Source of the DNA: Cryptomeria japonica
Lineage: Eukaryota; Streptophyta; Pinopsida; Cupressales; Cupressaceae
Assembly (NCBI RefSeq): GCF_030272615.1
Contig: NC_081413.1
Span: 146,172,476-146,236,475 of the forward strand
Length of the DNA stretch: 64,000 bases
Direction of reading: 5' to 3'
Part shown: piece by piece, positions 10,646 through 22,064 of the stretch
How the letters are laid out: each line of letters opens with the position of its first letter
How positions within the stretch are numbered: position 1 is the stretch's first letter
The notes under the pieces: generated by a model
The model's input: only the letters and a program-made list of their open reading frames with translations
Database searches by the model: none
What the model was told of the DNA's origin: nothing
Translations under genes and position numbers: made by a program

Positions 10646-13600
10646 ATGGCTCAAACCCGATCGCGATCAAGGCAACGAGAAATAGAAATTGAGGAAGAAG
10701 AGGACAACCTCAATGAATTTCAAGAAGCACTTGGAGGAAATGGGAATGATGAAAACCCAGGTACACCCACTCCTTCAACAATCGAAAGGGTTCAGCATAA
10801 TCCTCATTTTAACAGATTATTTGATGAAATACTAAGGAGCAACGCAGATGCTCACTTCTTAAAACTCGCTCAAGAAGGAGCCAAACTCCCCTCAGACTTT
10901 GATCTTGCCCAATTAAGACAAGCATCAGAAAGACAAAGTCGCCATGAGGAAGAAAGGCGTAGAGATCCCATCAGATATAACATCCCTCGAGGTAACCCAC
11001 CACCTCCTCCTCCTAATGAAATGGAGATGTTGCGGCAACAAGTCAAGAATCTCGCCCAACAACTTCATAGTGGTGTTAAGACCAATCAATTCTCACTTAA
11101 CGACATTTGTCCCTATTCGTTTGATAGGAATATTTATATGCCACCCTTTCCACGCGGATTCGAAACACCAAAATTCAAAAAATATAGAGGAAAGGGAGAT
11201 CCCCGCGATCATGTCCGAGAATTTCATTCCGCTTGTCTCGAAGTTGCATATGAAGACACATACTTAATGCGCCTTTTTCCCCAAAGCTTGGGAGGAACAA
11301 CCACATCATGGTTTTCCCGACTACCAGGTGGCATTAGAACATTTGAGGAACTCATCCAGAAGTTCCTATCTCATTACTCTTATAATATTGAACGCGACAT
11401 CACCATGGCTGATTTGTGCAATACCAAACAAAAACCAGGTGAACTATTCTCAGTATTCCTGCAACGATGGCGCCAAATGTCTAGTAGACGTTCTCTTCAG
11501 TTACCTGAACGAGAACTAGTGGAAATTTTCATTTCCAACTTAAACGAAGAAATGGAATTTCACCTGGATGTCAAAGACACAGACTCTTTTAACGATATGA
11601 TCACCAAGGGTTTAAAATGTGAAAGGGCACTCATCAAGAAAGGACTCATCAAAATCTTTAATGAACCAAAAGATGGTCCTCGCCCGCACTTCAATAGCGA
11701 TAAACTGAACTTCTGGAACAAGAATAAGAACATCGTCAATGATGGAGTTGTGGATGCTCGGACTGTCCAAAATGCACAACCTGTGGTTCGGTTTGCAGGA
11801 CAAAATCCTCCACCTCAAAATAACACAAATGTTCCTCTTAATCAAGGTCGCATCACATCTCATGATGAACCAAGACCTCGTCCACAAAAACAAAAACGCA
11901 CATACACTCCCTTAGGGGAACCCATTGAAACAGTGATGCGACAACTCATTTCTCAGAATTTGATCACTTTACCTAAGTTATCAAATTATGAGCCTCAAGT
12001 CAAACCGGCATGGTGGAGAGATACTGAACATTGTGAGTTCCATCAAGGAAGAGGACATAAGACAAGTAATTGTCATCGATTGAAAGATCTCATTCAGGAT
12101 CTTATTGACCGAGGAGAAATTGAAATTGAAGGACATGACCCAAAAACAACCAATAATGATCATCAGATGTTCAAGAATCCACTTCCATCACAAGATCAAA
12201 GGGGTCCTTCCACTTCCAGACGAGGTCCTGATACCACTGATTATACGCAGGCTGCGTATAATTACACTGTCAATCACCTGTATGATGCCAGTGAACAAAT
12301 TGCAACTATCACCTTCAAAAATCCCACCTCAAATTGCAATGTTGTTACGCGTCGCGGCAAAGTTACCATCAAGGCAGCTCCACAAGGCACCACCTCCATC
12401 CCAAAGCAGTACAATCTTGTGGAACAATTAGACAAAACGCCTGCGCTTATATCCATTTTAGAGCTATTACGCCTGTCACCATCTCATAAAACTATCTTGG
12501 ATCAAGCACTCCAAGAGGCATCAGTCCCTGCAAACTTGAATACAGACCAATTTCAAGCCATGGTTGGAAATCTAAAGTCATCACCTTGTCTCACTTTTTC
12601 TGAAAGCGACAACTCTTCTTTCCAACAACCTCATAACGCCTCACTCCACATTGAAGGCTTTCTCAACCAACACAGGATCAAGCGAGTCTTGATCGATAAT
12701 GGAGCAGGCCTAAACATTTGCACACTTCAGTTGGTCACAACATTGGGATATGCAATAGAATCAGTGGATCCTCGTAAGAAGATCACCATCAAAGCCTATG
12801 ATGATGCAGAGCTTTCATCCAAAGGAGCTGTGGTACTACCAATCCGAGTGGGCCCTGTGGTAAAGCATATCATTTGTCAGGTTCTGGACCTTCCTCTGCC
12901 ATATAATCTATTATTAGGGAGACCTTGGATACATGCCATGCAAGCTGTTCCATCTACCTACCATCAATGTATCAAGTTCCCACATAACGGGGTCGAGATC
13001 ACAATCCTGGGCGATGCAAATCCCTTTGCATTTTGCCATAATATCAACCATCAACCAGAGATTACCGTTCCTAATAATAGAGAAGCCATTTCCTCCACAT
13101 CATATATAAATCCCGCCTCTCTTGCCAGTTCAAACACCCCTATGCCCAAGCAAGAAAAGCTAAAGATGAAAGTAGCAGAGGAAGGTCCTGGAGAATATAA
13201 CTTGAGTCAGCTCTTTTGTGTGGGACAAATGCCCACTTCTCCTAGAACACATGGTAAACCACAGCAGTTGCTCCAGCAACCACTAATCACGCCAGCATGT
13301 GCCTTAACGCCTTTCATCCTTGGAAAGAGTCAAGAGGAAGAAACACAAGATGAGGACCTAGCGGACTGGATCTATAAAGATCCCATCACCACTGACAAAC
13401 CGCAAGTTACACTTCCTACAGAACAATATGGCAAAGGCCTCCTCATTATGCAAAGAATGGGATATGATGGTCAGAGTGCTTTGGGATACTGCAAACAAGG
13501 ACGACATGAACCTCTACTACCAGAATTCAAGCCCAAAGGTAATACAGGCCTTGGCTTTGAAAAAGAGATCCTTCCTAAACTCAGATTCAAAGGAAAACCC

Positions 13601-14623
13601 AGCAAACCATTTTGCCCACCTACTGCAAAGAGGATACCTTTCATAATCAAAGCACCATCAAGCACTATCCCCACTGCCCCCTCAAGGCTCACAACTCCAC
13701 CATCACCAATGTCACTCATCCCATCAAACAAACCAGTAATCCTATCAGCAACACCATTTGTAGCAGCAACTATATTGGAACCCACAACAGCATCTATGGC
13801 ACCAGTAGTTCCAGCAGAAGCCACTGAGTTACCATTACCGATACTTCCAGTGACAAATCCATTAAACCCCATCACAATTCCTGCAGCACCGATCACTACA
13901 AGGATACATAAACCAATCACACCTGCCGTGTTTAACTCCAAAGACATCCCAGTATGGTATAGCAATCGGATGCTGGAGAGTGATTCAGAGACCGACTCAC
14001 ATGAGTGGGAATTCGATTCAGTGCAACTTAACACTTCAGATGAGGAAGACACATCACCACCTCCACCCCGCAAAGACATCCCTGTTTTCGGAGAAGCACA
14101 GATAAAGACCACTTGGGTACCTGAGCTAGAAACATCTTCCACAGACCCTACGTCTCATCCTACACCTGATTCTGACAGGGAGAGTACCATCAACGACCTT
14201 CACCACACTGTCTTAACCCTCACTGATACATCTCCCACACTTAACTTAATCGATGAAGTAATGCCCATTATCCACCCTGAACTCATTGAATGGAACCAAC
14301 CAAATCCCCCATGTCTTGACCTCTTCCAGAACGATGAGGCTATCATTGACTTTTTGGAATTAAGGGATAATCTACCAAGCGGGGATCACAAAGCTGGATT
14401 CGCCATTGAACTTAATAGCGTAGCATACTTCGGGGCGGATGCCAAACCTTTCAGCTGCAAAAATATAACATTAAAACATGGATCTTCCAGTGAAAACCAC
14501 ACTGTGGCACTGTTTGATCCAACAAAAGTAAAAAGAAAGAGCGTATCCAACGGTGAAAACCTCTCTGAGGCACTTGAGGATGAAGGGTTTGACATTCTCC
14601 CTGCTAGTACACAACAGGAATGA
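10646..14623 (+). CDS. gag-pro: E2 gag-protease polyprotein with G-patch-like segment (1325 aa)
   Basis: This is the only long intact frame in the window. Residues 1-130 are charged, with a coiled tendency and RSRSRQRE at the start. The capsid region is about 150-330 (FPRGFETPKFKKYRGKGDP, then SWFSRLPGG). A zinc motif C-x2-H-x4-H-x4-C (CEFHQGRGHKTSNC) lies near 465-480. The protease loop is VLIDNGAGLNI at 681-691, with DNG instead of the usual D-T/S-G, followed by LLLGRPWIH. A G-patch-like segment lies at about 929-972 (GKGLLIMQRMGYDGQSALG, then NTGLGFE). After that comes a proline-rich, low-complexity tail. The frame ends TGA at 14621. The RT frame continues in phase after it. Confidence 0.88.
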   Translation: MAQTRSRSRQREIEIEEEEDNLNEFQEALGGNGNDENPGTPTPSTIERVQHNPHFNRLFDEILRSNADAHFLKLAQEGAKLPSDFDLAQLRQASERQSRHEEERRRDPIRYNIPRGNPPPPPPNEMEMLRQQVKNLAQQLHSGVKTNQFSLNDICPYSFDRNIYMPPFPRGFETPKFKKYRGKGDPRDHVREFHSACLEVAYEDTYLMRLFPQSLGGTTTSWFSRLPGGIRTFEELIQKFLSHYSYNIERDITMADLCNTKQKPGELFSVFLQRWRQMSSRRSLQLPERELVEIFISNLNEEMEFHLDVKDTDSFNDMITKGLKCERALIKKGLIKIFNEPKDGPRPHFNSDKLNFWNKNKNIVNDGVVDARTVQNAQPVVRFAGQNPPPQNNTNVPLNQGRITSHDEPRPRPQKQKRTYTPLGEPIETVMRQLISQNLITLPKLSNYEPQVKPAWWRDTEHCEFHQGRGHKTSNCHRLKDLIQDLIDRGEIEIEGHDPKTTNNDHQMFKNPLPSQDQRGPSTSRRGPDTTDYTQAAYNYTVNHLYDASEQIATITFKNPTSNCNVVTRRGKVTIKAAPQGTTSIPKQYNLVEQLDKTPALISILELLRLSPSHKTILDQALQEASVPANLNTDQFQAMVGNLKSSPCLTFSESDNSSFQQPHNASLHIEGFLNQHRIKRVLIDNGAGLNICTLQLVTTLGYAIESVDPRKKITIKAYDDAELSSKGAVVLPIRVGPVVKHIICQVLDLPLPYNLLLGRPWIHAMQAVPSTYHQCIKFPHNGVEITILGDANPFAFCHNINHQPEITVPNNREAISSTSYINPASLASSNTPMPKQEKLKMKVAEEGPGEYNLSQLFCVGQMPTSPRTHGKPQQLLQQPLITPACALTPFILGKSQEEETQDEDLADWIYKDPITTDKPQVTLPTEQYGKGLLIMQRMGYDGQSALGYCKQGRHEPLLPEFKPKGNTGLGFEKEILPKLRFKGKPSKPFCPPTAKRIPFIIKAPSSTIPTAPSRLTTPPSPMSLIPSNKPVILSATPFVAATILEPTTASMAPVVPAEATELPLPILPVTNPLNPITIPAAPITTRIHKPITPAVFNSKDIPVWYSNRMLESDSETDSHEWEFDSVQLNTSDEEDTSPPPPRKDIPVFGEAQIKTTWVPELETSSTDPTSHPTPDSDRESTINDLHHTVLTLTDTSPTLNLIDEVMPIIHPELIEWNQPNPPCLDLFQNDEAIIDFLELRDNLPSGDHKAGFAIELNSVAYFGADAKPFSCKNITLKHGSSSENHTVALFDPTKVKRKSVSNGENLSEALEDEGFDILPASTQQE

Positions 14624-15586
14624 TCGATGATTCTCATTGAGGAGACTAAAGAATACAATGTGGGGACTCCTGAAAACCCTCATATCATACATCTGGCATC
14701 TCTTCTCACTCCAGAGGAATAGCCTCAATTTATAGAGTTCTTCCAACAGCGTCAGATCAACTTTGCATGGTCATATGCAGACATGCCTGGGCTTGATCCT
14801 GATTTAGTCATGCATCATCTCACAGTAGCAAAAGGAGCCAAACCTATCAAGCAGAAGCTTCGTAAGATGCATCCTCAGATTGCCGTGCTAGTCAAAACAG
14901 AACTCAAGAAACTCCTGGATGTTGGTTTCATTAGACCAATTGATTATGCAGAATGGATCTCCAATATTGTGCCAGTTGGCAAACCAAAAGGGGGCATCCG
15001 CATTTGTACAGACTTCAGAGATCTAAATAAAGCATGTCCTAAGGATGACTTCCCTCTACCAAATATTGACATCATAGTAGATTTGACAGCAGGACATGCC
15101 ATGCTTTCACTCATGGATGGCTTTTCAGGATACAATCAAATAAAGATCGCACCAGAGGACCAACATAAGACAACCTTCACATGTCCATGGGGCACATACT
15201 GTTGGAATGTAATGCCTTTTGGTCTAAAGAATGCAGGAGCGACCTATCAAAGAGCAATGACCACCATCTTCCATGACATGATGCATACTATAATGGAAGA
15301 TTATGTGGATGATTTACTAGCAAAATCACTTACTAGAGAAGGACATCTTCACATCTTAGATTAAATCTTTGATAGACTGGAACAATACCATGTTCAACTC
15401 AACCCAAAGAAATGTGTCTTCGGAGTGACCTCCGGGAAGCTTCTAGGATACATTGTCTCAAGCAAAGGCATTGAGGTCGATCCAGCAAAGGTTAAGGCAA
15501 TCATGGACATGCCACCTCCAAAGAATATCAGTCAGCTAAGGACACTACAAGGACGGCTTCAATCCATCTGAAGATTCATTGCACAA
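14624..15586 (+). pseudogene. E2 reverse transcriptase, three in-frame stops
   Basis: It is in phase with gag-pro. After the TGA at 14621 the frame is interrupted by TAG at 14720 and TAA at 15362, with a TGA near 15570. RT motifs are clear: KLRKMHPQIAVLVKTELKKL, then GGIRICTDFRDLNKACPKDDFPLP, SLMDGFSGYNQI, and the catalytic YVDD at 15302-15313. The thumb/connection (NPKKCVFGVTSGKLLGYIVS) follows the TAA. In Ogre relatives the protease-RT boundary is spanned by an intron and holds stops, so the first two stops might be tolerated. The stop at 15362 lies inside the RT and would not be. Confidence 0.85.
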
Positions 15587-16560
15587 TTGGCTGATAAGTG
15601 TCACCCATTCACACACCTGCTACACAAGAACATTCGCTTTCAGTGGGATGACAGATGCCAGCAAGCATTTCAGGCGCTTAAAGACTATCTCATGAATCCA
15701 CCATTGCTGATGCCACCAGATCCAAGTAGACCATTATTTCTCTATATCTCAGCAACAAGTACAGCATTGGGTGTACTACTGGCACAACATAATGCAGAAG
15801 GAAAAGAGTGTGCTATTTACTACATCTCTCGCACACTGGTGGGCTATGAACTCAATTACACACCTATTGAGCGAGCTTGCCTAGCAGTAATATTGGCAGC
15901 CACTAAACTGAGGCACTATCTGTTAACACACAAGGTGCAACTCATTGCAAAGATTGATCCACTCAAGTACTTACTCAGCAAAGCAGCATTGACAGGTCGC
16001 TTGGCCAAATGGGTAATGATTCTAAGTGAATTTGACATTGAGTATGTGGACCGTAAAGCTATCAAAGGTCAGGTTATTGTAGATCAGTTGGCCGATGCAC
16101 CTCTCATAGGTGATCATCCTCTCATTTCCAATTTTCCAGATGAAGAGATATTCATGATTACAGAAGCACAGTCATGGAAATTATACTTTGATGGTTCATA
16201 CACTAGGCACGGCTCGGGGGCAGGCATTCTGTTTATCACACCTCAAGGTGATAGCATCCCGAAGTCTTATAGGCTCACATTTCCATGCACAAACAACATA
16301 GCAAAGTATGAGGCCTTGATCATAGGACTCAGGTTAGCCGTACAATGGAAATTACAAGAACTACAAGTATATGGCGATTCCCAACTAGTCATTCGACAAG
16401 CAACAGATGAATATCAGACCAAAGATGATAAACTCATGCCATATAAGAAAATGGTGGACACTCTAAAGACATCATTTACTACTATCACTTTTGAGCAGAT
16501 ACCAAGAGATCAGAATCGAGCTGCTGACGCCATGGCTACCATCGTATCTCTACTAGATCT
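15587..16560 (+). CDS. E2 RNase H plus archaeal-type second RNase H
   Basis: The frame is open from 15587. The first RNase H is at about 15710-16100 (LFLYISATSTALGVLLAQ, NYTPIERACLAVI, IDPLKYLLSK). The second starts near 16180 with LYFDGSYTRHGSGAGI. It continues with KYEALIIGLRLAVQW, VYGDSQLVIRQ and ends NRAADAMA near 16530, giving the D-E-D-D set of archaeal-type RNase H. The pair is the hallmark of the Tat lineage. It would be translated only if the upstream stops were bypassed or the region expressed separately. Confidence 0.85.
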
Positions 16561-17897
16561 TCCACAGAATTCAACACGCTACGAGTTCTTGGTAGAACAG
16601 CTTTGGATCCCCGCTTATGATATCCCCGAATCCGAGATGATATGTCGCCTTGTCGGTTCTGAATCCCCATGGTACGGTGAGTTCTACACCTATCTCCATG
16701 ATCATACCCTTCCTCCCAACCAATCAAATAACCAACGAAAAACCTTCATTCGCCAAACTGCTCGATATACCATTATTGCCGAAACCCTATACCGATGTAG
16801 TCTTGATGGTACTCTCCTTCAATGTCTGGAACAGGATGAGATAACAAAGGTTTTGGAAGAGGTACATGAAGGAATTTGCGGGACTCACTCAAGTGGTCCA
16901 TCACTAGCCAAAAAGATCATGCGAGCTGGATACTATTGGCCATCTATGGAAAAGGATTCCTACTACTTTGTCAGGAAATGCAAGAAATGTCAAATTCATG
17001 GTGACCTGATACATGCACCCGCACAAGAACTGCAACCAATCACAACACCATGGCCTTTTTGTCAATGGGGCCTTGACCTTGTGGGTAAGATTCATTATTA
17101 CCGCCACCAAATATTTCACCAAGTGGATCGAAGCTGTTCCACTTACCCAAGTCACCGGCAAGCAGATCGCCTCATTCATCCTCAACTACATCATCTGCCG
17201 GTATGGTGTGCCCATGTCCATTGTCACAGATAACGGTCTTCCTTTCAAAAATCAGGATGTTCGTGAGCTTTGTGAGAAATTTCATATCCAACACCGCTTT
17301 TCCACTCCCTATTACCCACAAGGCAATGGTCAGGCCGAAGCATCCAATAAAAACATATTGAGGATCCTAAAGAAGACAGTCAATGATTTCGGCCGTGATT
17401 GGCATGTTCAATTGAATCCAGCGCTATGGGCATATCGAACTAGCATTCGGACCCCTACAGGTGCAACTCCTTATTCATTGGTCTATGGTGCTGAAGCTAT
17501 CTTACCTATTGAGGTCGAGATACCATCCTTACGAGTTTCATTGCACAATCTCATCGATGATGAAGCATACAGAGTATCTCGTCTCCAGGACTTAGAGTTA
17601 CTAGATGAGAAGCAACAAGCTGCATACAATCACCTCAAAGCCTATCAGCAGCGCATGAGTAGAAGCTACAATCACCGAGTTAGATCTCGTACATTTGAGG
17701 TAGGTGATCTTGTTCTTCGAGAAAATCCTCGCAACCAACCAAACAGAGAACATCAAGGCAAGTTTGAATCAAACTGGTTGGGCCCATATGTTGTCACTGC
17801 TGTATTCGGGTCCGGGGCATATCAGTTGGCTACATCAGACGGAGAACCGCTCGCAGATCCAATCAATAGAATGCACCTCAAACGGTTTTATACCTAA
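16561..17897 (+). pseudogene. E2 integrase, one small deletion/frameshift
   Basis: The zinc-binding region is at 16855-17010 (VHEGICGTHSSG … CKKCQIHG). The core opens with WGLDLVGK (17068-17090). Then about nine codons found in relatives are missing and the phase shifts near 17090. The new frame carries KYFTKWIEAVPL, IVTDNGLPFKN (second Asp) and YYPQGNGQAEASNK (Glu). The C-terminal part runs to RMHLKRFYT at 17897. The core catalytic residues remain, but the product would be split. Confidence 0.88.
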
Positions 17898-19080
17898 GGT
17901 ATACAGAGCATCAGGCTCCCCTACATATCAGAAAATATCAAAAACATTCAGAAAATGTCCTAAAGAAAATACAAAAACATTCAAAAAAAGTAAAGAAAAA
18001 TCATGCATCCAAACGGTGAACAACCACTCCGGTGGCACCTTGGGTAAGTGCGATGGTGAAAACCTGGCAAATAGGTGCCACTCGTAAGGGCTATGGCTCC
18101 ATTATCTTTTCAGACTTGTTGCGATCACATTTACTTCATACATACATCCATCCATCCAAAGCCATGGCTTGTTATTCATCTATCATTAAGAAAGTACTCC
18201 ATGCGTCTAGCATCCCACCTTTTCATAGTCAGGTCTAAAAACTGGGGGCAATACCCTTAACCTATTGATGGAAGTGGATTCTACATTGTCTTATGTGTCA
18301 TTACGCTCTTCATTCAGGCAATCATCAAAAATATCAAAAACATTCAAAAATGTCCCAGAAAATATCAAAAACATTCAAAAACAATACAAAATCCAAAAAC
18401 ATTCAAAAAAGATTCACAAAATCCAAAAACATCGGAAAAACCATCAAAAATCACCCAAGAACATGACAACACCTTGTACATATTCATCCGATCAGATACA
18501 AAACAAACATTGACAAAATACTCACACAAATGACCACTTATCACTCGACCAACACAATCAACATCTACAATCCAAACTGTCTTAAACAAGGATGCATCCT
18601 TCCTTACCAAAACAAAGACAAAAGTGACGTTTTCTTTGACAAGAAAATTATGTTAAGCTATCAAATGCTTGGTTGATTCGTGAGTAATTCATTTGTTTAT
18701 CTGTATCGGGATCTTTCAGCATTGTTTTGTATCGTTTGTGCATTATTTCCGATGAAGTACTGGGGCATGTACTAATGGTGTCTACGTGGGAAGTTCACTA
18801 AGCTACGTGATCTTATGCAAAATGTAGTCATAGATCACTACGGCTTGCTGACTACAGCGTATACCTCGACCATATGAGCATGAACCATTACCAAGGATCC
18901 ATATTCTTTATTCTTTATGTATATACTGTTTGTTTACAGGTACACTGCTCATTCTTTGGTTCCTCCTCATCCAATTTGGATAAAGGTTTTTATTTCTTAG
19001 TATGGTATGCACTTGTCTCAGGATATGATCAACCTAAGATCAAGGAGGACGATCCAAGTCATGCATGAACGGAGATAATC
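17898..19080 (+). other. E2 post-integrase region with AAAACATTCAAAAA repeats
   Basis: No gene is seen. A-rich units like AAAACATTCAAAAA recur at about 17937-17995 and 18330-18440. A short block near 18050-18090 (GGTGAAAACCTGGCAAA) is shared with E3 near 50430, so parts are conserved without coding. Confidence 0.55.
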
Positions 19081-19098
19081 CTTGTCTGTTCCGCAAGG

Positions 19099-19210
19099 AA
19101 TACTCAGGTCAACTTGATCCATTATATCAAGTTGCTTGTATTAACTTGCTATATCAAATCCATGTAAGAAATACTCTGGTCATCTTGAATCATTATGTCA
19201 AGATGCTTGT
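19099..19210 (+). ncRNA. E2 twin hairpins downstream of integrase
   Basis: Two related 44-bp units lie 71 bp apart. The first pairs CAACTTGAT (19110-19118) with ATCAAGTTG (19126-19134). The second pairs CATCTTGA (19181-19188) with TCAAGATG (19198-19205). The A-T pair of the first unit is T-A in the second, a compensated change. The block 19075-19240 matches E3 51220-51390 much more closely than its surroundings do. An RNA function within the element (packaging, stability or export) is my inference. Confidence 0.55.
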
Positions 19211-20275
19211 ATTCTCTTCCAACATTTTAAAGCTCAATGATGAAAATAGAGCACTATGGATCGTCATTCCATCTCATCTATATATACTGCATTTCGTTGC
19301 ATTCCAACCATCCATACATTCATAATAGCTGCATATCATGCATACATAGTCATAATAATGCATACTCTATTTTCCTCTTCTTCCATAGGAATGAGTCATA
19401 AGTCCTCCATATCTTCTATCTAACATCAAATCCCCCCTCACCCTCCCTATCTTGATCATCAACATCATCCTAATCCCTTCATCGCTTCCCATCCTAAGTC
19501 ATCCAATAAGTCAAGCCAGTTACTCTGTCTACACAGATACATCGACTCACACACACCTAGACTATCAACAGATACTCTGATCAAGTATCTTCGAGTCTCA
19601 ACAGGTAATCGATCATGGTAATCCTAGACTACATCAGGCATTTATCATAATGACCTAGTCTCAACGGGGCTGCCATGATTCCCCACAACCATCCATCACA
19701 CGCACATACTATCAATTGATCAACCAATCAAACACAATCCAACGGACAATTACATCAATTGTCTACGTCTCAACGAGTATTTTGCTTCATATACCTTGAC
19801 TTCATCGAACAATTACATCAATTGTCTAAGTCACCATCAGGTCACTTTGATTCACTTACTCAGACTTTATCATGTTCAAGCGACCAACTGACATCAACTG
19901 TCACGCTTTGACTTGACCGGGGCAATTCAACCGATTGCACCAGATTGTCCAACCAATTTTGATCAATTGTATAGCATCAATCCAAACCCCACACTACATC
20001 TGCTATGTATCTCTTGCATGACCTCAGGGTACTCGTTGGCTTGTTGTTTCTTCATATTCACTCCATTTTCTCCCATTCTTTCATCATTAGTTCTAATTTC
20101 TTCTATTCTACCTCCCCTCCGCTTTTCATTCTTTTTCGAGAGATCGCCCGATTTTTCAAAAAAATTCGGCCCATCCTTCGAGGGGGCATACCACCCATTA
20201 AATTTACATTTTATGGGGCATTTCTTCACACCTATTTTTCTTTCTTTGAAACGACGCGATAAACTGCACCGTCTC
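19211..20275 (+). other. E2 3' non-coding tail with repeated short hairpins
   Basis: No gene is seen. Between about 19740 and 19910 the motif ACAATTACATCAATTGTC occurs twice, with a diverged third copy (CAACTGACATCAACTGTC). Each of the first two is a short stem of ACAATT against AATTGT. The open frames near 19913-20293 on both strands are not conserved in E3. Confidence 0.5.
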
Positions 20276-20288
20276 AAAGAGGGGCAAA
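20276..20288 (+). promoter_or_regulatory. E2 polypurine tract
   Basis: AAAGAGGGGCAAA lies directly before the 3' LTR start. E3 has the same tract at 55480-55493. Confidence 0.9.
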
Positions 20289-22059
20289 TGTAGTCACATA
20301 AATCTGTCCACTTAATTAAATGAATACTTAGTATTTATTTGATTATTTAACCATCAATTAATAATTAATTAAATTAATATTTAATTAATTCATCTTAACC
20401 CTCTTCTCCTATTAATTAAATAAATTATTCAATTTATTTGATTTAATTCACTTTACCAAATTCATACCATTAATTAAATAAATAAATCATATTTGTTTAA
20501 TTAAATCTTCTCTCACATTTAAATAAATTAATATTTATTTAAATCCCCCAAAATCCCACCTCTCACATTTAAATAAATTAATATTTATTTAAATCCCCCA
20601 AAATCCCACCTCTCACATTTAAATAAATTAACATTTATTTAAATCACCTTTATCCTCTACCCACTTGTATTTTCCTACAAAAGCAAGTTGCACAATTATT
20701 TTAAATAAATAATTTATTTAAATCACCTTTATCCTCACCCACTTGAAACCTTTAATGGTTTCCCTTAAAGTATTCAAACTTGATGGCTTTAAAGTCTTCA
20801 AACTTGATGGCTTCCTTCTATAATCTTCTTAAGACTTTAATGGTTTTCCTTAAAGTCTTCAAGCCTTTAATGGTTTCCCTCAAAGTCTTCAAGCATTTTA
20901 AATGCTTTATCTTCTTTTTCTCATTTAAATAAATTAATATTTATTTAAATATTTATCCAAATTCAACTTACACCATTTAATTGAAATAAATGATTTTATT
21001 TTAATTGAAAATACCAAAATTTCTCCCACTTGCATTTTCCTACAAAATCCACTTGTATGCCTAAACCCCTTCTAGATTCTTCTAAACCCTTCCTAATTAG
21101 CCTAATCCATCCCCTAAATATTGTCACATTCCTAAGCAAATTGGAGTCACTTCTCAAAGACTCCAAAGTCTTTGAAAAGCAATTAATGCTTTGTGTGTTC
21201 AACAAATTAACCCTCAAAGTCTTGGATAACCTTTGAAAGCTTTCAACCTTCAACCACTTAATCCCCAAAGTCTCCAATAACCATTAATGGTTAATTCAAC
21301 CCTCCCACATGGTTAAAACATTTGTTTTGACTCAACCTCTACCCAACCCAAAGGTCTCATCAAGCCTTTAATGCTTTGACCATGATTATCTCTTAATCAT
21401 TTGCACAAAGGTTTATCCTTGGATTAACTCTTAATCCAATGGGTAATCTTAATTTAGACTTGACCCTTACCTTCTAGATAACCATGAGGTCTTCTCAGGC
21501 CTTTAATGCCTCCAACCTCTTCTCTCAACCCAATCCTATGTTGACACTTGTCACCATTTTATTGGTGCCAATTGTGCACATGGATCCCCAACTTTCAAAC
21601 TTGACCCTTGATTAAACCATTCAATCTTAACCCTTCATTTCCCCATTTCTTCTATAAATAGAACCCTTCTCCTCAAGCAAAAAAGAAGCATTTTAGAGTA
21701 TTGTTGTTATACTGGCATTAGCATAGAGCTTTTTCATAGCATCACTATCTACTCTTGCATAGTATTTGCTTATCATATTCAACCATCTTGAATCTCCATA
21801 TGGCATCCATGGCTAGTGCTAAAAGCTAAGAGCTACACTCATTTGGGACTTGGAGAGGAGAGGAACAAGGGAGGAGCAACTATGAGCATCTTGATTAGCT
21901 ATTTCATTCTATGTTTATATGCTTTCTATTTCATGCTTAATATCTCTCTTGATATGCCTGTTTAGGATAATCTTTTGTTGCTAACACTAACGTTTGTTTC
22001 TTGTGCTCTTGTGTGTGTTGCCATCAAACAGATTTTCTAATCCTTTTTGCAGAGCATCA
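20289..22059 (+). repeat. E2 3' LTR (1771 bp)
   Basis: It has the same length as the 5' copy and about 99.7% identity by eye. It carries the 50-bp tandem repeat at 20511-20647 and TATAAATA at 21653-21660, and ends AGCATCA before GGTTG. Confidence 0.93.
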
Positions 22060-22064
22060 GGTTG
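22060..22064. repeat. E2 target site duplication, right copy (GGTTG)
   Basis: It is identical to 6132-6136. One of the two copies belongs to the original E1 LTR. Confidence 0.9.

Larger units (their letters stand above)
6137..22059 (+). mobile_element. E2: complete Ty3/gypsy Tat-lineage element, 15.9 kb
   Basis: It has two LTRs of equal length (1771 bp), with about six differences seen by eye, and a perfect target duplication. In order it carries primer site, long leader, small ORF, gag-protease, RT, RNase H, archaeal-type RNase H, integrase, a 2.4-kb non-coding tail and polypurine tract. The extra RNase H places it in the Tat group (Ogre/Retand and kin). It sits in the 5' LTR of E1, so it is younger than E1. 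Its pol has stops and a frameshift despite the near-identical LTRs. Confidence 0.93.

Noticed and set aside
13471-14142. 223-aa minus-strand frame opposite gag-protease
   Set aside because: It is a shadow of the proline-rich E2 polyprotein, with a Gly/Val/Ser-rich composition mirroring the sense codons.
19913-20293. 126-aa plus-strand and 104-aa minus-strand frames in the E2 tail
   Set aside because: They overlap each other, are not seen in E3, and contain no recognisable domain.
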